NCBI RefSeq assembly: GCF_963082655.1
Contig: NC_081553.1
Location: 19,124,643 to 19,188,642 of the forward strand
Direction of reading: 5' to 3'
Length of the DNA: 64,000 bases
From: Stomoxys calcitrans
Lineage: Eukaryota; Arthropoda; Insecta; Diptera; Muscidae
The notes below the pieces were generated by a model. It ran no database searches. It was not told where the DNA came from and worked only from the letters and a program-made list of their open reading frames with translations. Positions within the stretch are counted from its first letter, which is position 1. Every line of letters begins with the position of its first letter. The translations under genes and the position numbers were made by a program. This document shows positions 46,897 through 57,993 of this stretch, piece after piece.

Positions 46897-47705
46897 AAGG
46901 GTGATTTTTTAGCTATCATCTATTTGGCAACTCTGGTTGAAACAGCTCACGTACATTTCGTGTTTTGTTTCACTGTCAAACATCTTCAGTTTGGTCTATA
47001 ATTTAACCATGAATCGTCTTACAAACGGAGAACGCTTGCAAATTATTGAATTTTATTATCAAAATGCGTACTCTCTAAAGAAAGTTCATCGCGCGTTTCT
47101 TCCATTTTGTGGACGAAGCTCATTTTTAGCTCAATGGGTACGTAAATAAGCAGAATTGTTGATTTTGGAGTGAAGATTAGCCAGAAGCATTGCAAGAGGT
47201 ACGATGTGCTTTCCAGAAATGTCACCGTTTGGTGGGGTTTATAAGCTGGTGGCATCATTGGACCGTACTTCTTCAGAGATAATGCGAATCGTAGAGTGAT
47301 TGTAAATGGTGAGCGCTATCGTGAGATGATATCCAATTTTCTTTTTTGCCCAAAATGCAATGGTTTCAACAAGACGGTGCCATATGCCACACAGCAAGCG
47401 TAACAATAGACTTATTAAGAGGCAAGTTCGGTGAATACTTTATTTCATGTTGGGGACCGGTCAATTGGCCGCCTAGATCATCCGATTTAATGCCTTTAGA
47501 CTATTTTTGAGGGGCTATGTTAAAGCTCATGTCTATACAGGCTAGTCCGCTTCAATTAACGTATTGGAGACAGCATTGAAGCATTTATTGGTGAGATATT
47601 GTCCGAAATGTTGGAAGTCGTATGCCAAAATTGGACTCAGTGAATGGACCATTTGAAGCGCAGTCACAGTCAACATTTGCATGAAATAATCTTCAAACAT
47701 TAAAT
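46897..47705 (+). mobile_element. Mariner/Tc1-superfamily transposon, internally deleted, 3'-truncated
   Basis: Starts AAGGGTGATTTTTT after TA (46895-46896), the same terminus as the fold-back element at 51520. It carries a transposase remnant and ends near 47705 without a right terminus, fused to a family A tail (ATGTCCGTCCGACC). Confidence 0.75.
47009..47672 (+). pseudogene. Transposase pseudogene (IS630-Tc1-mariner superfamily)
   Basis: Start MNRLTNGERLQIIEFYYQNA is the N-terminal helix-turn-helix start typical of one mariner-like group in insects. A deletion joins this region to LNGYVNK-like sequence near the first catalytic aspartate, which is lost. The second aspartate is in FQQDGAICHTA (47373-47375) and the third acidic residue is an aspartate in PRSSDLMPLDYF (47484-47486), 36 residues apart. 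A stop follows DYF, and further frame breaks occur. It is inactive. Confidence 0.7.
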
Positions 47706-49208
47706 TATATGTCCGTCCGACCATCTGTTGAAATCATGCTACAGTCTTTAAAAATAGAGATATTGAGCTGAAACTTTTCACAGATTCTTTTTTCGTCCAT
47801 TAGCAGGTTAAGTTCGAAGATGAGCTATATCGGACTATATCTTGGTATAGCCCCTATATAGACCGATACGCCGATTTAGGGTCTTAGGCCCACAAAAGCC
47901 ACATTTATTATCCGATTTTGCTGAAATTTGGGACAGTAAGTTGTGTTAGGATCCTTGACATCCTTCTTAAATTTGACCCGGATCGGTATAGATTTGGATA
48001 TAGCTGCCATATCGACTTATTTCTTTAATTTGGTCCATCTCGGTCCAGATTTGGATATAACTGCCATATGGACTGATCTCTCGATTTAAGGTTTTGGGCC
48101 CATAAAAGACGCATTTTTGCCCGATGTCGCCGAAAGCAGTGGGACATTGTATTAAATTAGGCCCCTCGACATCTTTCTGCAATATGGCAAAAATCGGTCC
48201 AGATTTGGATGTAGCTGCCCCATAGACCCGATTTAAGGTCTTGGGCCCTTAAAAGGCGCATTTATTGCCCAATTTCGCCAAAATTTGAGACAGTGAGTTA
48301 TGCTAGGCCCCTCGATATCTTTGTGCAATATGGCAGAGATCGGTCCAGAATTGAGTGTAGCTGCCATATAAACCGATATCTCAATTTAAGGTCTTGGGCC
48401 CATAAAAGGCGAATTTATTGTCCGATTTTGCCAAAATTTGGGACAGGGAGTTGTGTTAGGCCCTTCGCCATCCTTCGCCAATTTGGCCCAGATCGGTATA
48501 GATTTGGATATAGCTGTCATATAGACCGATCCGACGATTAAGAGTCTTATGCCCATAAATCTCCCGATTTAAGGTTTTGGGCCCATAAAAGACGCATTTA
48601 TTATCCGATGTCGCCGAAATTTGGGACAGTGTGTTAAATTAGGCCCCTCGACATCATTCTGCAATATGGCAGAGATCGGTCTTTATTTTGGATGTAGCTG
48701 GCCTATAGACCGATCTCTCGATTTAAGGTTTTGGGCCCATAAAAGACGTATTTTTTGTCCGATGTCGCCGGAATTTGGGACAGTAAGTTAAGTTAAGCCC
48801 CTCGACATTCTTCTGCAATATGGCAAAAATCGGTCCAGATTTGGATATAGCTGTCGTATCGACCCATCTCTCGATTTAAGGTTTTGGGCCTATAAAAGGT
48901 GCATTTATTGTCCGATGTCGCCGAAAATTGAGACAGTGGATTGTGTTAGGCCCTTCGATATCCTTCTTCAATTTGGCCCATATCGGTCCAGATTTGGATA
49001 TAGCTGTCATATCGACCGATCTCTCGATTTAAGGTTTTGGGCCTATAAAAGGCGCATTTATTGTCCGAGGTCGCCGAAAATTGAGACAGTGAGTTGCTTA
49101 AGGCTCTTCGACATTTTTCTGCAACTTGGCCCAAATCGGTCCAGATTTGGATATAGCTGCCATATAGACCTATATCTCGATTTGTAGTCTTGGCCCCATA
49201 AAAGGCGC
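47706..49208 (-). mobile_element. Family A element, both ends truncated
   Basis: Tail region at 47707-47760 (minus-strand GCATGATTTCAACAGATGG), then about nine units of roughly 153 bp, ending inside a unit at GGCGCATTG (49208), where a SINE starts. The head with the palindrome is absent. Some units keep a 51-codon open frame on the plus strand. Confidence 0.75.
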
Positions 49209-49391
49209 ATTGCAGTGCGACACCTCTTGGTGCAGATGTTTTTACATGGCTTCTTTGCACCTCACAAATGTCCCATGCTTTAGGAAGGGATAACCATCCC
49301 TAAAAATTTTTCTGATGTTCTCGCAAGGATTCGAACCCAGGCGATCTGCCTCATAGGCGGACGTGCTAACCTCTGCGCTACGGTGGCCTCC
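49209..49391 (-). mobile_element. tRNA-derived SINE with both promoter boxes
   Basis: On the minus strand: GGAGGCCACCG, box A TAGCGCAGAGG (49370-49380), box B GGTTCGAATCC (49328-49338), GAGAACATC, then body to GGTGTCGCACTGC. Both boxes match the Pol III consensus. The body is shorter than in the copy at 17.7 kb. Confidence 0.75.
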
Positions 49392-50158
49392 CAACGTTGA
49401 GAAAGAAACGGCCTTCGAATTGCAAATTCGTTCTTCCTTTCCCTATCCATTCCCTATTTTATACCTCAATACTAATGTTCATATGTAGACTTACCCCCCC
49501 AAAACAATGGTGAAAGTGTTGACAATTACTTTTTTTCCCCTTCTCCATACATAACATATATCATACTATGAATCACTCTTAGCGAGTGTTATGAAGCTCT
49601 GCTTTGACAAAAGCTGAAAAAAAGGAAGAAGAAATTCACATCATTTCGTGGTGTCTTTTGTTTTTTTTTTTTATTTATTCTGTCATCTTCCATCTCCTAG
49701 TTTTAACACTGGGTATTTGTTCATCAGATTTAGGTTCATGCACAGATTTAAATGCAAAGGATCTCATGACGTTTCGACGTATTCCTCACAACATCTACTG
49801 TGGCACTTAAGCATAATTGTGTCCTTTTGTAGTGTTGCTTTTAATATTTGTCTTCTTGTTGTATTTTGGAGCTTCAGTTTTACGTTTTTTGGTTTTGGTG
49901 TTGCTGTTGCTGTCTTCATCATGTTTTTATTGTTGTTGTCGGCGGATATCTGAAATCTGAATCTTTTGTCATTTGCACTATTGCCGCTTGTAAAGAAACT
50001 CAACTCAAATGAGGTGTAACCGGGTGGGGGAATGAATGAATTTGTGAGTAGAGATGAAGTTAAGGTGCATATGCATATGTGATGAAATGCCGTTTTCACT
50101 TTAAATCTCAGGGTTTACATTCATTTGGAATTATGAAGGATAGAGTGTTTTATAAGAG
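49392..50158. other. Unassigned sequence
   Basis: T-rich tract near 49660-49672 and TTGTTGTTG/GCTGTTGCTG-type triplets near 49900-49940. No gene recognised. Confidence 0.4.
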
Positions 50159-51517
50159 ATTAGCTGTGCCGGGCCCACTCCTTTGCGCCTTCATTAACTT
50201 AATATGGAACAAAATTTTTATAGCCGAGTCCGAACTGCGTGCCGCAGTGCGACACCTCTTTGGAGAGAAGTTTTACATGGCATAGTACCTCAGTACTAGT
50301 TGGCAGCATTAGGAGGGGAAAAACATCACTGAAAAATTTTCTGATGGTCTCGCCAGGATACGCAGGCAGGCGTTCGGCGTCATAGTTGGACATGCTAACC
50401 TCTGCGCTACGGTGACCTCCGTACTACATTCTTAAAATACTCTATTTCAGCCCGATGATGAGGTGGTCCCCCAGACACTTGGCCCTGAAAAAATATAAGC
50501 ATCGTGCTCTTCTCTCAAATACCATTTATTTAAGCTCCATATTGCCATTAGTTTTGAGGGGAGTTTACAGGATGAGGTGTCCCCCAAATACATGGTCCCA
50601 AAATTGGTTATCAAATTCGTTTTCTAATCTCATATACCTTTCATTTGAGCCACATATTGGCATGGTCGAAAAATGTTTACCCTTTGGGGGGTGTTTTGGA
50701 GAAGGGGTAATGCCTTAAATACATGGTCCTCCTTTTGAACATCAAATTCGTAGTCTACTCTCAAATGCCTTTATTTGAGCCCCATATTGCGATGGTCAGC
50801 AAAAAAATGCTGTTTGTGGGTTATTTTAGGAAAGGGGTAGACCCCCAGAAAATTGGTCCCGAAAGTGTGTATCTTGCTCTATCCCCTAATTCCTTTCATT
50901 TAAGCCCAACATTGACATGGTCGGTAAATATGCCCGATTTAGGGGTGTTTTGGGGAGTGGGGTGGTCCCCCAATCACTAAGCCCTGAAAATATATCAGCT
51001 ACGTGCTCCATTCTCATATATTTGAACCCCATATTTCCATTGGCCTCGAATCACTAAGCCCTAAAAATAGATCAGCAACGTGCTCCATTCTCATATATTT
51101 GAACCCCATATATCCATTGGCCTCGAAATTGGATGTCAAAATTGTTTTCTAATTTCAAATAACATTCACTTAAACCCCTTATTGAAAAAGCCGGCAAATA
51201 TATCCGGTTTGGGGTATGTGCCCTAAAAACTATGAATATCGAGCTCCACTGTCTTGAAGACCCAAATTGTCTTGGTGAGCAAATACGTCCTACTTGGGGG
51301 TTTTTATGGTGGTGGGATGTCCCCTAGACAGTTGGTCTCGAATTTTGATGTCAGATTCATGGTCTACTCTTAAATACCTTCCATTTGAGATCCATTTTTC
51401 CGTAGTCGGCAAACATGACCGGTTTGTGGGGTGACTTGGCTTTGAAAATATATATCAGATTCGTATTCTACTCTAAAATAACTCTTATTTGAGCCTCATA
51501 TTGCAATGGTCAGCAAA
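50159..51517 (-). mobile_element. Family C element with 3' end, SINE-interrupted
   Basis: On the minus strand the 3' end lies at 50202-50159: GGCGCAAAGGAGTGGGCCCG, then GCACAGCTAA, a CTRR-type Helitron end. A SINE occupies 50218-50425. From 50430 the element continues through about eight units of 130 bp to 51517, where a fold-back transposon begins. The 5' end is missing. Confidence 0.65.
50218..50425 (-). mobile_element. tRNA-derived SINE inside family C
   Basis: Plus-strand order GCCGAGTCCGAACTGCG, TGCCGCAGTGCGACACCTC, TTTGGAGAGAAGTTTTAC, TGGCAGCATTAGGAGG, CTCGCCAGGAT and CCTCTGCGCTACGG is the reverse complement of the SINE. Box A (TAGCGCAGAGG) is intact, while box B is damaged. About 170 bp of family C are missing around it. 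Confidence 0.7.
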
Positions 51518-51519
51518 TA

Positions 51520-52126
51520 AAGGGTGATTTTTTTGAGGTTAGGATTTTCATGCATTAGTATTTGACAGATCACGTGGGATTTCAGACATGGTGTCAAAGA
51601 GAAAGATGCTCAGTATGCTTTGACATTTCATCATGAATAGACTTACTAACGAGCAACGCTTGCAAATCATTGAATTTTATTACCAAAATCAGTGTTCGGT
51701 TCGAAATGTGTTCAAATTTTGACAAATTTTGTTCAGCGATGAGGCTCATTTCTGGTTGAATGGCTACGTAAATAAGCAAAATTGCCGCATTTGGAGTGAA
51801 GAGCAACCAGAAGCCGTTCAAGAACTGCCCATGCATCCCGAAAAATGCACTGTTTGGTGTGGTTTGTACGCTGGTGGAATCATTGGACCGTATTTTTTCA
51901 AAGATGCTGTTGGACGCAACGTTACGGTGAATGAACACATTTCGAACCGAACACTGATTTTGGTAATAAAATTCAATGATTTGCAAGCGTTGCTCGTTAG
52001 TAAGTCTATTCATGATGAAATGTCAAAGCATACTGAGCATCTTTCTCTTTGACACCATGTCTGAAATCCCACGTGATCTGTCAAATACTAATGCATGAAA
52101 ATCCTAACCTCAAAAAAATCACCCTT
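51520..52126. mobile_element. Fold-back mariner-like element with 190-200-bp inverted arms
   Basis: 607 bp flanked by TA (51518-51519, 52127-52128). The left arm (51520 to about 51717) starts AAGGGTGATTTTTTTGAGG and includes a transposase start MNRLTNEQRLQIIEFYYQNQ (minus and plus copies). The right arm (about 51930-52126) is its reverse complement, including that coding start. Between them lies an in-frame piece of transposase (FSDEAHFWLNGYVNKQN to GRNVTVNE) with the first catalytic aspartate. Thus the normal right end has been replaced by an inverted left end. Left flank is family C and right flank is family B. Confidence 0.8.
51729..51930 (+). pseudogene. Transposase fragment in the fold-back element
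   Basis: About 67 codons of the catalytic core: FSDEAHFWLNGY carries the first D of the DDD/E triad, followed by MHPEKCTVWCGLYAGGIIGP. The second and third acidic residues are absent and the frame continues into the inverted arm, so the product cannot be active. Confidence 0.75.
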
Positions 52127-53350
52127 TATAAACCGATCTTGGGTCTTGACTTCTTGGGTCTCTAGAGGGCGCAATTCTGGTCCGACTTGAATGAAATTTT
52201 GCACGACGTGTTTTGATATCACTTCCAACAAATGCGCTAAGTATGGTTTAAATTGGTCCATGTTTTGATATAGCTGCCATATAGACCGATCTTGGGTCTT
52301 GACTTCTTGAGCCTCTAGAGGACGCAATTCTTATCCGATTGGAATGAAATTTTGCACGACGTCTTTCGTTATGATATCCAACAACTGTGCCAAGTATGGT
52401 TTAAATCGGTTCATAACCTGATATAGCTGCTATATAAACCGATCTTGGGTCTTGACTTCTTGGGTCTCTAGAGGGCGCAATTCTGATCCGATTTGAATGA
52501 AATTTTGCACGACGTGTTTTGTTATGAAATCCAACAACTGTGCTAAGTATGGTACAAATCGGTTATTAACCTGATATAGCTGCCATATAAACCGCGCTGG
52601 GATCTTGACTTCTTGAGCCTCTAAAGTGCGCAATTCTTATCCGATTGGAATGAAATTTTGCACGACGTATTTTGTAGTGTTTTTTTATCACTTCCAACAA
52701 CTGTGCTAAGTATGGTTTAAATCGGTCCATGTTTTGATATAGCTGTCATATAAACCGATCTTGGGTCTTAACATCTTGAACCTCTAGAGTGCGCAATTCT
52801 TATTCGATTGGATTGAAATTTTGCATGACGTGTTTCGTTATAACATCCAACAACTCTGCCAAGTATGATTGAAATCGGTCCATGTTTTGATATATCTGCC
52901 ATATAAACCGATCTTGAGTCTTGACTTCTTGAGCCTCCAGAGTGCGCAATTCTTATCCGATTGGAATGAAATTTTGCACGACGTGTTTTGTTATGATATC
53001 CAATAACTGTGCAAGGTATGGTTCAAATCGGTCCATGTTTTGATATAGCTGCCATATAAACCGATCTGGGATCTTGACTTCTTGAGCCTCTAGAGGTCGC
53101 AATTATTATCCGATTTGCCTGAAATTATGTACTACGGATCCTCTCATGACCATCAACATACGTGTTTATTATGATCTGAATCGGTCTATAGCCCGATACA
53201 GCTCCCATATAAATCGATCTCTCTATTTTAGTTCTTGAGCCCCCAAAAGGCGCAATTCTTATTCGAATTGGCTGACATTTTAAACATAATTGTGGTCCAA
53301 ACCGGACCATATCTTGATATCGCTCTAATAGCAGAGCAAATATTCTCTTA
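52127..53350 (-). mobile_element. Family B element, both ends truncated
   Basis: Starts within a unit (TATAAACCGATCTTGGGTC) at the fold-back element and runs through about seven units to the head-proximal region (GACCATCAACATACGTG, CATAAATCGATCTCTC), stopping at about 53350 before the palindrome. Neighbouring units are 150-157 bp. Confidence 0.75.
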
Positions 53351-54767
53351 TATCCTTTATATAAGATAAATAAGGAAAAAAATATTTCGAAGATTTTTTT
53401 TAAAGGCAACTCTAGGAATTCAAGTGAAAAGGTCGACAATTTTATTTAATAATCATTGGCAACTCTGCCTTAAAACACTTTCACGAACACCACATCATAT
53501 CCCCCAGTCTGAAGAAATGCTTCAAAGGACTTTCACATGCATATGTATGTGGTTTTTGCAATCTGCCACTAATGATTTTCGTGTTAAAAACAAAACAAAA
53601 TATTTTGCATTTAAAGATAGGCATCTTTCATTTAAGCCACTGAAGATGATGATGACAGCAACACAAAAGCATAGCCCTCCCATTTTCTTTTGCCCTCACC
53701 AACTACTTAAGCCTCGAAAGGAGAAACTGAGAAAAAAAAGGCAAACTGGTATATGGGGCCCTTCTAATATGAAATTCAGCTACCGTTTCTTTTAATCCTT
53801 CTGATTTGTGTTTCAATTTTTGTGTGGTAGCTTGAATGCGACACGTGTTGGCAAAACTTTAAGGCCCTTAAAAATTCAATTGAATTTAAATTTTGTGGCA
53901 ACAAACTTTGAATACTTAAATACAATACATCAAACAACAGAGAGACAGATGCACAGGCGGACAGACAGCCGTATTAATTAAAATTCTTCGACAGCGTGGA
54001 AGTAATGAACTTCGATAATAAATAACTTAAGGTCAATTTTAATGATCATATCAACATTTTGGATAACAATCTTAATTAACTTGCTAATTGTTGATGACGA
54101 TGTTGATAATGCGCAAAACATCAGCCTTCTGCGTAACAACGGCAAAATGTGAATTCGCGTGTTATCGAATTTAAATCATTTTGACACGCTTGATAAATAA
54201 ATGAAAATCTTAATTGACAGCCAACAGATATTCGCAAGATTTATTAGCGCCCATAACAAATCAATTTTAAGTTGCAACCTTTGATTAAATCTAAGATTGA
54301 ATCATCTTTAAGAAAATATTCATTTATTAGCCCGTTTGTGCTATTTGTAAATCTCCCCCACACTTTACCTATGGTCGACTTAGATGTACACCATCCTATT
54401 ATGTACCAACATCCTTTGCATCTAAAGTCCTTATTCACTAATCCTAATTGCATGCCATAGCTGAATAGCAAAGAAGACACGCACAGCGAAATGGCAAAAC
54501 AAAGCTCAGTGTTTGACTTGGAAAATCCGACATGGGATGGACAGCCGGGGAAAATATTCCATTGCAGACTTTAACAACTGAATGGATGTTAAAGTTAAGG
54601 CGGTAAAAATACAAAACAATGTAAACACAAATTTCTTTAGGGAAATTAGAGAAATTTTTCTATAGAAACTCCAATAAGGATAAAACATTCCGCCCGACCC
54701 TCCCTGTTATTCTAATTTTTAAAATCGCCAGATCTTCGGGGTTGGTGAGACTATGGAAGCGAATTCT
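53351..54767. other. Unassigned sequence
   Basis: AT-rich, no repeats recognised apart from A-runs. A 123-codon plus frame (53424-53795) lacks domains and is basic in its last third. No exon can be supported. Confidence 0.4.
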
Positions 54768-54915
54768 TGGAAGTCGTAAAAAACATCTCTTGCAAAATTT
54801 CAGCCAAATCGGATGAGAACTGCGCCCTCTAGCGGTTCAAGAACTCAAGATCCAAGATCGGTTTATATGGCAGCTATACCAGGTTACGAACTCAAATATG
54901 GTTCAGATCGGTTTT
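54768..54915 (+). mobile_element. Family B fragment, one unit
   Basis: One unit (TTGCAAAATTTCAGCC, AACTGCGCCCTCTAGCGG, AAGATCGGTTTATATGGC) that meets an inverted family A fragment at GGTTCAGATCGG. Confidence 0.6.
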
Positions 54916-55275
54916 TATTCAGATTCAGAGTCTTGAGCTCATAAAAGCTGTAAATATTATTCGATTTCGCTGGAATTTGACACAATGACTTGTATTCAGC
55001 CTCCTGTCATCTATCCAGACTAGATTTACATATATCTGCCATATGGACCGATCTTCCAACTTAGGGTCTTAATCCCATGAAAAGTGGATTTTTTGTCCGA
55101 TTTTGCTGAAACTGTGTCTTGTATAAGAGTTCTCGGGAATCAAATATATGATCCAGACGAGCCCCCATTTGCATATTACTATGCATATGGAAGTTGAGTA
55201 GTTATAAAATAGTATGGCTAATTTATCCATAGTGATGGGTGCCCAAAGTTCGGCACGGTCGAACTTAATTCTTGA
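54916..55275 (-). mobile_element. Family A fragment with head
   Basis: On the minus strand the head lies at about 55275-55235 (AATTAAGTTCG, CCGTGCCGAAC, TTTGGGCACCCATCA), a mutated palindrome and inner repeat. Two diverged units follow down to 54916. Confidence 0.55.
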
Positions 55276-55540
55276 AGCTTCATTCTGTGCAGTCAGCAAA
55301 ATAGTGTGCATAAAATAATGTTAGATACTTATTCCAAATAAGTATATAACTAATTTAAATATAATTTGGCTAAATGTTGATTAAAACTATTTAGTTAAAA
55401 TTGCTAATTTTAAGTTAGTTTTACTCATCTGTAATTAGTCGCAAATAGTTCATAAATTTAGTTTTGGGGAATCGTTTTAACCAAGTTTCTTCGCAACAAG
55501 TTAAATATTCCTATAGCAAACAACGTTTTTATTTACAGAT
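55276..55540. other. Unassigned AT-rich sequence
   Basis: Very AT-rich, with TAAATATAATTTGGCTAA-like motifs. Nothing else is recognised. Confidence 0.4.
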
Positions 55541-56958
55541 GGTGATATCTGAAGGGGGGGCGGACCCTCCCCCTTACCCTAATTTTCAGAAACGCCAGAT
55601 CTCGGAGATGGGTGGTGCGATTTTGTGTGCTCTCAAATAGTACCATAAAAATAAAAATTTGGTATCCAAATTTCGGATGGGGTACCTAAGGGGGCCGCCC
55701 CAACCTAAAACCTATCAAACATATATTTAGACCAATCTCGACAATATGGGACTCAAGTGAAAGGTATTTACGATAAGAAAACCTATATGATATTCAATTG
55801 TCGGACCAAGTGCTAGGGGGACCACCCCAAGCCCCAAAACACCCCTAAATAGGACATATTTATCGACCATGGCAATATGGGACTCAAATGAAAGGTATTT
55901 GCGAGTAAAATACGAATCTAATATCCAAATTTGGGACAAAGTTTCTGGGGGTCCTCCCCTTCCCCAGAACAAACCCCTCCAACCAGGACTTATTTACTGA
56001 CCATGGGAATATGGGGCTTAAGTAAAAGGTATTTGGTCCAATTGTCGGACCAAGTGCTAGGGGGACCACCCAAAGCCCCAAAGCACCCCTAAATCGGGCA
56101 TATTTACCGACCATGGCAATATGGGACTCAAATAAAAGGTGTTTGCGAGTAGAATACGATCTGATATCCAAATTTGGGAAAAAAATTCTGGGGCACATCC
56201 CCTTCCCCAAAACACCCCCCAACCAGGACTTATTTACTGACCATGGCAATATCGGGCTTAAATAAAAGGTATTTGAGTGTAGAATTAGAATCCATCCAAA
56301 TATGAGACCAAGTGTTTATGGGATCGCCCATCCCCGAGAACATACCCCAAAGAAGACAAATGTACGACCTTAGCAATATGGGACTCCAATGAAAGGTATA
56401 TGGAAGTAAAGCACGAATCAGTTATCAATGTTCGGGTAAAGTGTCTATGGGGCCAACCCACCCTCATAACACCACCCAAATAGGAAGTATTTGCTGACCA
56501 TTACAATATGAGGCTCAAATAAGAGATATTTTAGAGTAGAACACGAATCTGATATATATTTGCAAAGCCAAGTCACTAAGTGGCCGTCCCATCCCCCAAA
56601 ACCCTCCCCAAATGTTTGCCGACTGTGAAAAAATGGAGCTCAAATGAAGGGTATTTGGGAGTAGACCATGAATCTGACATCAACATTCGGGGCCAACTGT
56701 CTAGGGGACGTCCCACCACCATAACAATCTCCAAGTAGGACGTATCTGCTCACCAAGACAATTTGGGTCCTAAAGAGAGTGGAGCTCAAAATTCATAGTT
56801 TTTAGGGCCAATACCCCAAACCGGACATATTTGCTGACTTTTGCAATAAGGTTTAGTTGCATGGTATTTGAGATTTGAAAACGAATTTGATATCCAATTT
56901 TGAGGCCAATGGCAATATGGGGTTCAAATATATGAAAATAGAGCACGCTGCTGATATA

Positions 56959-57194
56959 TTGGGTTGCCCAAAAGTAATTGCGGATTTTTTAAAAGAAAGT
57001 AAATGCATTTTTAATAAAACTTAGAATGAACTTTAATCAAATATACTTTTTTACACTTTTTTTCTAAAGCAAGCTAAAAGTAAAAGCTGATAACTGACTG
57101 AAGAAAGAATGCGATTACAGAGTCACAAGCCGTTGAAAAAACTTGTCAACCCCGGCTATATGAAAAATCCGCAATTACTTTTTGGGCAACCCAA
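56959..57194 (-). mobile_element. Mariner-type MITE copy 5
   Basis: 236 bp with TA at 56957-56958 and 57195-57196. The flanks join to GCTGATATTTTCAGGG, the family C unit, so this is a clean insertion into C. One A is missing in the left terminus (CCCAAAAGTAATTGC). Confidence 0.9.
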
Positions 57195-57993
57195 TATTTT
57201 CAGGGCTTAGTGTTTGGGAGACCACCCCAATCCCCAAAACACCCCTAAATCGGGCATATTTACCGACCATGTTAATGTGGAGCTTAGATGAAAGGTATTG
57301 GGATGTAGAGCAAGAATTGGTACCCACTTTTGGGACAAATTTTCTGGGGGTCTACTCCTTTCCCAAAATACCTACAATCTGCAATTTTTTACTGACCATC
57401 GCAATATGGGGCTCAAATAAAGGCATTTGTAAGTAGAATACAAATTTGATATCCAAATGTAGGACCATGTATTTAGGGCATCACCCTTTTCCCAAAACAC
57501 CCTTAAAGGAAAAAAAATTTTCGACCATGCCAATACGTGGCCCAAATGAAAGGTATTTGAGATTAGAAAACGAATTTGATAACCAATTTTGGGACCATGT
57601 GTTTGGGGGACGACTCATCCTGTAAACTCCCCTCAAAACCAATGGCAATATGGGGTTTAAATAAAAGATATTTGAGAGAAGAGCACAATGCTGTTATTTT
57701 TTCAGGGCCAAGTGTCTGGGGGACCACCTCACTTATGAAAACACCCCTAAATCAGATATCAAGAGAATATCGGGCTGAAATAAAGTATTTTAAGAAAGGA
57801 GTACATCTTGCATCCAAACTTAAATTCATAGACCAATAAAGATATGGGATTCATTCATATGGGATTCAGATAAAGGCACTTATATTGTTAAACTGTTAGT
57901 CAAGCGATATACAATATTCGAAACATAGTATTTCACTAAAAGCTCTTTAATTGTCGGAAATAAATATTCAAAGGAAAATTTTGCTCCATATAA

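Noticed and set aside
49320..49391. Functional tRNA gene on the minus strand
   Set aside because: Boxes A and B are intact, but the sequence continues into the SINE body shared by six other copies.
52476..53439. Protein-coding frames in family B (for example 53125-53439 minus)
   Set aside because: Explained by the 153-bp units; no conserved protein family.
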